DNA from: CAYUAG01 sp964554015
GTDB taxonomy: Bacteria; Zhuqueibacterota; QNDG01; CAYUAG01
Length of the DNA: 23,101 nt
Reading direction: 5' to 3'
Assembly (NCBI GenBank): GCA_964554015.1
Contig: CAZKMO010000045.1
Span: 1 to 23,101 of the forward strand
The notes below the pieces were generated by a model, which did no database searches, had not been told where the DNA came from, and saw only the letters and a program-made list of their open reading frames with translations. Below, one piece after another: positions 1-6,911 of this stretch (within the stretch, counting starts at the first letter, position 1; every line of letters starts with the position of its first letter). The translations under genes were made by a program, and so were the position numbers.

Positions 1-1361
1 TCAAATAGAAAAGAAATAAAATTAAATATAAGAGAGACTATTTTCATGCGTATATTTTTATGATAGGCTTTCCATATCTTTTTATTAAAATCATTAATGA
101 ACTCTACTGGATAGGTATAATCATCCCACCGTACCATCATGCCTTTCCGAGGTCCCGGGATATTATACTTTTTACGCATTTTTTCAAAATAGTCTTTATC
201 CGGCAGATACTTTAAGTATTCTTTGGGAATATTCTTAAAATAATCAAAAGGGGCATTGCCGGTATTGGCTCCGGCTTCAATTATACAGGCCCTCTTTTTC
301 TTTCCATCTGCCACCGGATAGAGCCAGCTTACTCCCCGCTGAACATTTCTTACCGTATCAACCACCTGGTCAATATCCCGGGCAACATGAGTTGCATACC
401 GGACCAACAAGAGTGAATTTAAGCCAGGACGTTCGGTATTACACAGAGACCCGGGAAGCATGTCCACTCCCATAGCAACTCCCCGCTGATTCATAGCCGC
501 AATACTGCCCACAAAACCGGGAGCTGTCTGGCTAAGAACAGGCAACCATTGGTATTGCTTATCTCCGGGACCGGTGCTTTGGCAGTCAATAGGATTATAC
601 ATAATAAGACAAGCAACATCCTGAAACACACCGGCTGTTGGAAACATAAAATCTCTTCCAAAAAAATGCTTGTTATCCTCCACCTTATCTCCGGTTAAGG
701 ATATGGCATTACACATAACCGGAACCCTTAGAATTTCCGGGGGGACTTTTCTCTTTTTGTGTTGGAAAATTTCTCCAGTATAGATATGGGAAACCAGATA
801 ATCTATACCGAAATTTAGAAATTTCAACGCCTTTAATTTAACCTTAGTATCGGGATTGACTATCTCACATCCCCGGGCAATTCCCACCAGTTCTGAGATC
901 AATTCAGGGGGTATATCTTTTTCCATTTTTTCAGTTGCCTCTCCTAGAATCTCTACCAAAATCTCCTGAATATGCTGAATTATTTTTGAATCTGGATCAA
1001 AGGTGATATCAAAAAAGTCAGGTATAACATTTTCTACATAGGTATCAGCCATAACCGAAACCTCGGGTTCGGCCATGATACCCAGCAGAAATCCCATTTC
1101 ATAGGGACTTCCTTCCAGAAAATATACTTTTTTAAAGTTTGTTTGCTGGGAAAAAACCTTTTTTCCCTTAGGCACTGACGCTCCTACCACAGCCTGAGAA
1201 TGTTCAGCTACTATCCCCATTCTGCCCTCATATTCCAGAAATCCCTGTTGGGTAACAAAACCGGTCTTTTTTACAGAAGGAATGGTATTCAGATCTTTGA
1301 TTCTGAAACCATCGAGTTCAAACGCTCTTTTTAAATGGGAGAACTTTTCAATCTGTGACAT
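1..1361 (-). CDS. C45-like Ntn-hydrolase / acyltransferase (C-terminus beyond window)
   Basis: I translated this reading frame by hand: it is open from the ATG at 1361 to the left edge (about 453 residues), so the 3' end is missing. Seen: a GSPYEMGF motif near residues 83-90, like the G-x-P-x-E-x-G block of isopenicillin-N-acyltransferase-like C45 proteins; then Met-Cys-Asn-Ala-Ile-Ser with Cys217 as probable autoprocessing nucleophile; then GSIAAMNQRGVAMGVD and an ACIIEAG stretch in the order expected of the family. Family knowledge: these Ntn-hydrolases cleave themselves before the Cys and hydrolyse or transfer linear amide bonds; bacterial substrates are mostly unknown. I see no signal peptide, so it is probably cytoplasmic. 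The start is supported by GAGGT at 1369-1373. The gene is separated from the operon upstream by a terminator, so it is probably transcribed alone. The extension of about 80 residues before the first family motif is somewhat long. Confidence 0.8.
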   Translation of the reverse strand, partial: MSQIEKFSHLKRAFELDGFRIKDLNTIPSVKKTGFVTQQGFLEYEGRMGIVAEHSQAVVGASVPKGKKVFSQQTNFKKVYFLEGSPYEMGFLLGIMAEPEVSVMADTYVENVIPDFFDITFDPDSKIIQHIQEILVEILGEATEKMEKDIPPELISELVGIARGCEIVNPDTKVKLKALKFLNFGIDYLVSHIYTGEIFQHKKRKVPPEILRVPVMCNAISLTGDKVEDNKHFFGRDFMFPTAGVFQDVACLIMYNPIDCQSTGPGDKQYQWLPVLSQTAPGFVGSIAAMNQRGVAMGVDMLPGSLCNTERPGLNSLLLVRYATHVARDIDQVVDTVRNVQRGVSWLYPVADGKKKRACIIEAGANTGNAPFDYFKNIPKEYLKYLPDKDYFEKMRKKYNIPGPRKGMMVRWDDYTYPVEFINDFNKKIWKAYHKNIRMKIVSLIFNFISFLF

Positions 1362-1690
1362 AATTATTACCTCACGACAAATACATTTTCACATATTTAT
1401 AAATATTAGTTCTGACAAAAACGCCTGTAAATTAAGACTGTTTGTGTTGTCTTTTCCTCAATATCCAGGTTCTCATAAGTTACTACTATCGAGATTCAGG
1501 CTCAACATAGTTCACCTAAAAGAAACAGAACTCTGTCCAGGATGTAATTAAATAATGGAAGTCTAAATTTTAAAAATCTTACACAATATAAACAAAATTT
1601 TTATTTTTTAAAATACTTTTTAATCTTATTAAAAATTTTTTCGGTCTATCTTACCTCAGCTTTTTTCATAATTAAATCTCTATTTTTAAT
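1362..1690. other. intergenic spacer, promoter region of the C45-like gene
   Basis: AT-rich spacer between the start of the C45-like gene and the terminator of the FecR gene. It must hold the promoter of the minus-strand gene ending at the left edge, but I could not pick a -35/-10 pair with good spacing. The only certain signal is the ribosome binding site GAGGT at 1369-1373. An open frame on the plus strand (1282-1551) has no ribosome binding site and mostly overlaps the gene or AT-rich DNA; I do not regard it as coding. Confidence 0.5.
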
Positions 1691-1726
1691 AAAAAAAAGC
1701 AGGTTGAACTGTGTCCAACCTGCTTT
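1691..1726 (-). terminator. rho-independent terminator of the dnaA-gyrA-fecR unit
   Basis: GCAGGTTG (1699-1706) pairs with CAACCTGC (1715-1722) around a 9-nt loop, extended by AAAA/TTTT on the flanks. Read on the minus strand the stem is followed by a run of eight T. It lies 25 bp after the stop codon of the FecR-domain gene and marks the end of the replication operon. The flanking A and T runs mean it could also work weakly in the other direction. Confidence 0.9.
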
Positions 1727-1750
1727 TATAAAAATAATATTAGCTGTTTT

Positions 1751-2521
1751 CTATTGCTGTTCGATTTCCTCTGTTCTCAAACTATCTCTTTTAAAGTTCC
1801 ACTGAACCCAGGAACTCTGTTCCTCTTTATCATCTGTTCTAAAACTTCCCATACTTAACACTTTACCTCTTTTATCAAAGGTTATCTGCTGCATAGTTTT
1901 CACTATATACACCCACTCTTCCAAACTCACCTCATGAGGCGGGGCTACTTCCGTGGGCCCTTGTATTTGATGTGGTTTTCTAAGGGGCTGTATTTGTTTC
2001 GGTTCAATCCCGGTTTTTTCGGGGACTGTGGTTATGGTCACTTCTCCTTTATATACTTTGAGCTGGGCAGTTGAATCCTCTTCCACTTTCAAACGCAATA
2101 CTGTTCCCGTAATGGCAGCTGCACCAACCGGGGCGGAAATATCAAATACAGTATTCATTTCCACCTCATGTACCGATGCCCAAATTTCGCCTGTATTAAG
2201 CTTTATGGTGGTCTGCACTTTTTTCTCTTTGGACTCTTCATAGAGTTTTAAAATATCAATTATTGTCTTCGGTGCCAGTCGTATTATATCAAGTTGGGCC
2301 AGATCAATTTCAGCTCGGGATTCAACATAGGTTCTCACTTTATCGCCAGAAAGAACATCCGTATTAATAGGTGCATCTTGCCAAAGATCTATCTCCTCAC
2401 TTCTTTTTTTTACTGTCCCGTCTGTATAGGTTACTATTCCCTTTTTTTCATTATTATCCTGAGCCCCAAAATAGCCAATAAATAGTAAAAACAAACACAT
2501 AGAAAAACTTTTTCTAACCAC
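1751..2521 (-). CDS. secreted FecR-domain protein
   Basis: 256 residues. The N-terminus has basic residues followed by a hydrophobic stretch (about residues 6-20, then Gly-Ala-Gln-Asp), which reads as a signal peptide, so the protein is probably exported. Residues about 40-170 match the FecR pattern: a metal- or charge-balanced beta segment with 'LSGDKVRT', 'AEIDLAQLDIIRLAP', 'LNTGEIWASV' and 'FDISAPVGAAAITGTVLRL', then 'QLKVYKGEV'. Stand-alone FecR-domain proteins of this kind are common in envelopes of Gram-negative-type bacteria; no FecI sigma factor is nearby, so a siderophore-signalling role is unlikely and the true function is unknown. The start codon is GTG at 2521, preceded by GGAGGT with 7-nt spacing inside the end of the previous gene, which it overlaps by 8 bp. 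This implies translational coupling. It is the last gene before the terminator. Confidence 0.8.
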   Translation of the reverse strand: MVRKSFSMCLFLLFIGYFGAQDNNEKKGIVTYTDGTVKKRSEEIDLWQDAPINTDVLSGDKVRTYVESRAEIDLAQLDIIRLAPKTIIDILKLYEESKEKKVQTTIKLNTGEIWASVHEVEMNTVFDISAPVGAAAITGTVLRLKVEEDSTAQLKVYKGEVTITTVPEKTGIEPKQIQPLRKPHQIQGPTEVAPPHEVSLEEWVYIVKTMQQITFDKRGKVLSMGSFRTDDKEEQSSWVQWNFKRDSLRTEEIEQQ

Positions 2522-3899
2522 TTTCTTTACCTCCTACTCCTTCTTCTGGATAAAAAATTCCATAGACAAGATCAACCAATTTAATTGCTTCCCGGGAAAA
2601 TGGATCCACATCCCGTTTAAATAATTCATTATCGATTAATACTTTTGCCTCCCGCCAACTTTCGGCTTTATTTAGCTTTTCTATAACATTTATATAAGCT
2701 TTGGAATTATTATCAAACAGCTTCTTAATAAACCCTTTTTCCATTTTAGCATCTATCAAATCCTTTAATCCTAAATCAAGCTTGGGAGCCTCCTCCTCTT
2801 TCTCCTCTTTCTCCTCCTTCTCTTCCGTTGTTTCCCATTCATCCTTTGCACTATCCTCATCCCGTCTAATTATCCGCATATGCTTGTTCTTTTTTTTCTC
2901 TTTTGTGATTGTATCTTCGGTTTCTTTTTTGGATTCTTTTTTCTGTTCTTTCTTCTGCTCTTTATTTTCTTCAGTTAGTTCTTCCAGTTCCCAATCAAGT
3001 GTTCCGGTAGTGCTTTCCTCTTGTTTAACCGTCTCCTGGGGAACTTCCTCCTCAGCTAAAATCTCTTTTTCCTCTATTTTTTCAACTGCTTCTTCTACCT
3101 CTTCTTTTGGTTTTGATGACTCAAATTCACTTTTCAACTCTAAATACCGTTTAACAGTCATCTCTAAATTCTGGGCGGAAAAATCCTTTCCGTTAATTTT
3201 CATTTCAACTTCGAGTGCTCTTCTGAATCCCCATAAATTTCTATCTGCAAAAAATTCCTGCAATACCATCCCATCTATACTTTCCACGGTTTCACCTTTT
3301 ATCTCGGAGAGAAAATCAGTTAAAGCCGTAAAATCTCTAACAACTGTTTTTACCACCTCCTGTTTAAAAATATTCTGTAACTGTTCGGTAGCAATATTAC
3401 TGAAAATAGTTCTATCAATTAATGACTGACCTTGTCGGCTGCATTCTTTAATAATAATTTCTGCGTAGGGAAGTATGTTCTTAAACGAGGTTAATATCTG
3501 ATCCATTTTTTCCAGGGAAATATTATCCTGATCTTCAAAAAGCAACCTGCGAATAGTATCCATGGGTTTTAGGAGATAATTGAGTCGAAGTACCAGTGCT
3601 TCCTTTAATATCTCATCTATTTCATTTTTACTAAAAACAGCACCTTCCCAAAAAATGGTAATCAGTTTGTCCTTATATTCTTTTATATCGTCAGATTGTA
3701 ACTTGAAATGAGGCGTGCTTTTAAACTCTAGAGGAGATTCTTTTTGAAAAAAATATTTTACTTTAATTTTAAAAAGACTCTTTATATGCTTCGGGAGATC
3801 TTTATCTTCCACTATTGTACGATATTTCACTTCCTCTTCATCATGTAAGAGTTTCTTTTTTATACGGGCAACTATATCAGTTATGTCTTCTTCCCACAT
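2514..3899 (-). CDS. conserved-looking hypothetical protein with Lys/Glu-rich linker
   Basis: 461 residues; I do not recognise a named family. Three parts are visible. Residues 1 to about 255 are mostly helical, with no signal peptide or membrane segment, and contain many Leu/Ile heptad-like spacings. Residues about 256-370 are low-complexity and highly charged, rich in E and K, with KEEKEEKEE-like runs, probably disordered. The last 85 or so residues form a compact helical module with Tyr-Ile-Asn-Val-Ile-Glu-Lys-Leu-Asn and later DPFSREAIKLVDLVY, which looks like the most conserved-type segment. The start has AAAGGAG with 7-nt spacing and begins 12 bp after the archease stop; the 3' end overlaps the FecR gene by 8 bp. 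Position in the dnaA-gyrA operon suggests a cytoplasmic protein linked to growth or chromosome functions, but this is inference from context only. Confidence 0.75.
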   Translation of the reverse strand: MWEEDITDIVARIKKKLLHDEEEVKYRTIVEDKDLPKHIKSLFKIKVKYFFQKESPLEFKSTPHFKLQSDDIKEYKDKLITIFWEGAVFSKNEIDEILKEALVLRLNYLLKPMDTIRRLLFEDQDNISLEKMDQILTSFKNILPYAEIIIKECSRQGQSLIDRTIFSNIATEQLQNIFKQEVVKTVVRDFTALTDFLSEIKGETVESIDGMVLQEFFADRNLWGFRRALEVEMKINGKDFSAQNLEMTVKRYLELKSEFESSKPKEEVEEAVEKIEEKEILAEEEVPQETVKQEESTTGTLDWELEELTEENKEQKKEQKKESKKETEDTITKEKKKNKHMRIIRRDEDSAKDEWETTEEKEEKEEKEEEAPKLDLGLKDLIDAKMEKGFIKKLFDNNSKAYINVIEKLNKAESWREAKVLIDNELFKRDVDPFSREAIKLVDLVYGIFYPEEGVGGKESG

Positions 3900-3911
3900 G
3901 TAATAACTCCT

Positions 3912-4355
3912 TTATATATCAAAAAGGACAAATGTCTTCCATAATTTTTCTTCCTTTTTAAGGAAGAAATTATGTCTTGTTACTGCTTTGATTTCTGTGC
4001 AAATACCATGCCTTACTGGATTTACTTTTTCACCCTTTAATACTGCCTGAATAAAGTAAGGAAAATCATCATCAGAAGAAAAATTATTGTTTTCAATATG
4101 AAAATCTGAAAAAATAATTTCCTCTTTTTCCATTATATACAAAATTTCTTTTAACCATCTCAAAAACAGCTCTTCTCGACTCTCGGCTTCTAGCCGAACA
4201 CTTCTTTTTTCCTTTATTTTAATGGTTGTTCTATCTGCCACCATGAATACCATGGCCTTGGCCGCCTCAGTAAAAAGATCTACCAAATTATCAGCCCACA
4301 CTTTTATGGCGATATCTGCAGTATGATCAATTATGTCAAATCCTTTGTCGGTCAT
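3912..4355 (-). CDS. archease (RtcB-ligase activating protein family)
   Basis: Archease assists the RNA ligase RtcB: it speeds guanylylation of the ligase and so multiple turnover in RNA repair or tRNA splicing. Seen: the family hallmark HTADIAI near the N-terminus (residues 11-17 from this start), a central 'EELFLRWLKEILYIMEKE' helix, and the C-terminal block 'EIKAVTRHNF' followed by 'W..FVLFDI', which matches the metal-binding C-terminal end of the family. I chose the ATG at 4355 (147 aa, the usual length) because it places the conserved domain directly after the start. A longer frame begins with GTG at 4433 (173 aa, overlapping gyrA by 35 bp), but its first 26 residues have no family counterpart. 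Neither start has a strong ribosome binding site, so the choice is not certain. It sits between gyrA and the 461-aa gene; RtcB is not in the window. Confidence 0.88.
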   Translation of the reverse strand: MTDKGFDIIDHTADIAIKVWADNLVDLFTEAAKAMVFMVADRTTIKIKEKRSVRLEAESREELFLRWLKEILYIMEKEEIIFSDFHIENNNFSSDDDFPYFIQAVLKGEKVNPVRHGICTEIKAVTRHNFFLKKEEKLWKTFVLFDI

Positions 4356-4398
4356 GGATACTGCTTTTGGTAATAGTTCAAGGTAAGGTGCGTAACAT

Positions 4399-6879
4399 CT
4401 ATTGGGTATCAGGTTTTTCTTCAGGTTCTTCACTAATATGGTTATTCTGTTCTTCTTCCGGAACTGTTCTGGCGACTCCTGCCACTTTATCTTCCTCTGC
4501 TAATCGGATAAGTCGCACTCCCTGAGTATTTCTTCCTACTATTCTTATATTCTTGACACTTTGTCTGATAATCTTTCCTTTGCTGGTAATCATGAGAATG
4601 TCATCTGTATCCTGAACGTCCATTATGGAAACCAGTTTTCCCACTCTGGGAGTAGCATTTAGGGTAATTATCCCTTTCCCTCCCCGATGTTTGGAAACCC
4701 GATAATCTGTGATGCTGGACCGTTTACCATACCCTTTTTCTGTAATAACCAGGAGAGAACAATCCTTTTTTATTACTACCATGCCAACTACTATGTCTTT
4801 TACTCCCAAACGGACTCCCCGCACCCCAGAAGCAGTTCTTCCCATGGGCCTGACCTCGGTTTCATTAAACCGGATGGCTAATCCCTCCCTGGTCCCCAAG
4901 ACAATATCATAGGATCCGCTGGTAATACAGGCTTCTATCAACTCATCCCCTTCCCGAATATTTATGGCATTAATTCCCCCTTTTCTGGGATTACTGAAGG
5001 CATCAAGGTTAGTCTTTTTTACTATTCCTTTTCTGGTAGCCATAAATAAAAATCTTTTATCATCAAAAGTCTTAACCGGTACCACTGCCTTTATTCTCTC
5101 ATTTTTATCTACTGATAAAAGGTTAATTATAGCTCTTCCCCGAGATGCCCTTCCGGCCTTAGGTATTTCGTATACCTTCAACCAGTAGCATTTTCCCTTG
5201 TCAGTAAAAAATAAAATATAGTGGTGGGTGGAAGATATAAAAAAATGTTTTACCGGATCTTCGTCCTTGGTTCCTGTACCAATAACCCCCTTTCCACCTC
5301 GTTGCTGACGTTTATACCCGGAAACTGGAAAACGTTTAATATACCCGAAAAGAGAAATAGTGATTACCATATCCTCTTCTGCAATCATGTCTTCCAGGGA
5401 AAATTCTTCGGTTGTGGCAACAATTTCTGTTCGCCTCGCATCTTGATACTTCTCCTTAACTTCAAATAATTCATCCTTAATAAGCATCATTTGCTTATCC
5501 TGGCTGGAGAGAATAGATTTCAACCTTTCAATCTCTTTTATCAGTTCCAAATATTCCTGCTCGATTTTTTTCCGTTCCAAGCCGGTCAACCGTTGCAAAC
5601 GCATATCCAAAATTGCTTTGGATTGTATTTCAGAGAGACCAAACTCACGCATAAGTCCTTTCTTGGCTGTCTCCGGATTTCTGGATTTTTTAATTAATTG
5701 CACAATAGCATCAATATTATCCAAAGCTATTTTCAGACCCTCCAGAATATGAGCCCGTTTTTCGGCTTTATTCAATTCATATTTGGTTCTGCGCAATATT
5801 ACTACATGACGATGATCAATAAAATTCTGTAATAATTCCTTTAAGGTCAAAACTTCGGGTTTACCCTTAACCAGGGCAAGCATTATAATGCCAAAGGTTG
5901 TTTGCATTTGGGTATGCTTGTACAAACGATTTAATATCACCTTAGGCTGACTATCTCGTTTAAGCTCTATAACTACCCTAATACCATCTCTGTCTGACTC
6001 GTCCCGAAGGTCAGTAATACCTTCTATTTTTTTCTCTTTTACCAATTGGGCTATGGAGGCAACTAATTTCGACTTATTAACCATATAGGGTATTTCTGTT
6101 ATTATTATCGACTCTTTGTTTCCTTTTCCTTTTTCCAGAGATGCATTGGCTCTTACTGTAATTTTTCCTCTTCCTGTTCGGAACGCCTCCTTAATACCCT
6201 CATTTCCGTAAATGATGCCACCCGTAGGAAAATCCGGTCCTGGTATATGCTGTAATAGTGTTTCCAGCTTTATATCTGGTTTCTTGATAAGAGCTACCAA
6301 TCCATCAATAACTTCTCCTAGATTATGAGGGGGTATATTGGTTGCCATACCAACAGCTATTCCAGAGGCACCATTTACCAGAAGATTGGGGAAAAGAGAG
6401 GGCATGACTTTGGGCTCTTTCAGGGTTTCGTCAAAATTGGGCATGAAATCAACCGTATCTTTGTCGATATCCCTGATAATATCCTCTGCAATAGCGGTTA
6501 TCCGGGCCTCGGTATACCGCATGGCTGCAGGAGAATCTCCGTCAATGGAGCCAAAATTTCCCTGTCCGTCCACCAGGGCATAGCGAAAAGAAAATTCCTG
6601 AGCCATACGAACCATAGCATCATAAACAGATAAATCCCCGTGAGGATGATATTTACCAAGCACATCCCCGACAATTCTGGCTGATTTTTTATATGCACTA
6701 TTGGGACGAAGGCCTAAATCATGCATCCCATACAATATTCTTCTGTGTACCGGTTTTAATCCGTCTCTAACATCGGGAAGTGCTCGTGATACTATAACCG
6801 ACATAGAATAATCTATATAGGCACTCTTCATCTCATCTTCTAAGTATAACTGTACAATCTTTTCATTTTTCTTTACCAT
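4399..6879 (-). CDS. gyrA: DNA gyrase subunit A
   Basis: 826 residues, normal for GyrA. The subunit carries the breakage-reunion domain of type II topoisomerase and, with GyrB, introduces negative supercoils. Seen: the catalytic tyrosine Tyr122 in AAMRYTEARI, the quinolone-determining region around residues 67-106 (KYHPHGDLSVYD, residues 76-87), the coiled-coil and tower region, and a C-terminal beta-pinwheel of repeated blades. A GyrA-box, Gln-Gln-Arg-Gly-Gly-Lys-Gly at residues 525-531, shows that it is gyrase and not ParC; the second position is Gln in place of the usual Arg/Lys. The residue equivalent to E. coli Ser83 is Leu. The C-terminus ends in an acidic tail of about 20 residues, as in many gyrases. 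It begins 32 bp after gyrB with an AGAGGT-type ribosome binding site. Confidence 0.98.
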   Translation of the reverse strand: MVKKNEKIVQLYLEDEMKSAYIDYSMSVIVSRALPDVRDGLKPVHRRILYGMHDLGLRPNSAYKKSARIVGDVLGKYHPHGDLSVYDAMVRMAQEFSFRYALVDGQGNFGSIDGDSPAAMRYTEARITAIAEDIIRDIDKDTVDFMPNFDETLKEPKVMPSLFPNLLVNGASGIAVGMATNIPPHNLGEVIDGLVALIKKPDIKLETLLQHIPGPDFPTGGIIYGNEGIKEAFRTGRGKITVRANASLEKGKGNKESIIITEIPYMVNKSKLVASIAQLVKEKKIEGITDLRDESDRDGIRVVIELKRDSQPKVILNRLYKHTQMQTTFGIIMLALVKGKPEVLTLKELLQNFIDHRHVVILRRTKYELNKAEKRAHILEGLKIALDNIDAIVQLIKKSRNPETAKKGLMREFGLSEIQSKAILDMRLQRLTGLERKKIEQEYLELIKEIERLKSILSSQDKQMMLIKDELFEVKEKYQDARRTEIVATTEEFSLEDMIAEEDMVITISLFGYIKRFPVSGYKRQQRGGKGVIGTGTKDEDPVKHFFISSTHHYILFFTDKGKCYWLKVYEIPKAGRASRGRAIINLLSVDKNERIKAVVPVKTFDDKRFLFMATRKGIVKKTNLDAFSNPRKGGINAINIREGDELIEACITSGSYDIVLGTREGLAIRFNETEVRPMGRTASGVRGVRLGVKDIVVGMVVIKKDCSLLVITEKGYGKRSSITDYRVSKHRGGKGIITLNATPRVGKLVSIMDVQDTDDILMITSKGKIIRQSVKNIRIVGRNTQGVRLIRLAEEDKVAGVARTVPEEEQNNHISEEPEEKPDTQ

Positions 6880-6911
6880 GTAATTCTCTACCTCTTTTAC
6901 CTGACAGCAGG

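Noticed and set aside
1751..2521. FecR as siderophore sigma-factor regulator
   Set aside because: No FecI-type sigma gene or TonB receptor is nearby, and the N-terminus looks like a cleavable export signal, not a cytoplasmic domain followed by a central membrane helix.
2701..3429. Long plus-strand open frame (242 codons) rich in Ser and Phe
   Set aside because: It is the antisense of the Lys/Glu-rich linker of the 461-aa gene: GAA/AAA-type codons read in reverse as TTC/TTT/TCC. Low-complexity composition and no ribosome binding site.
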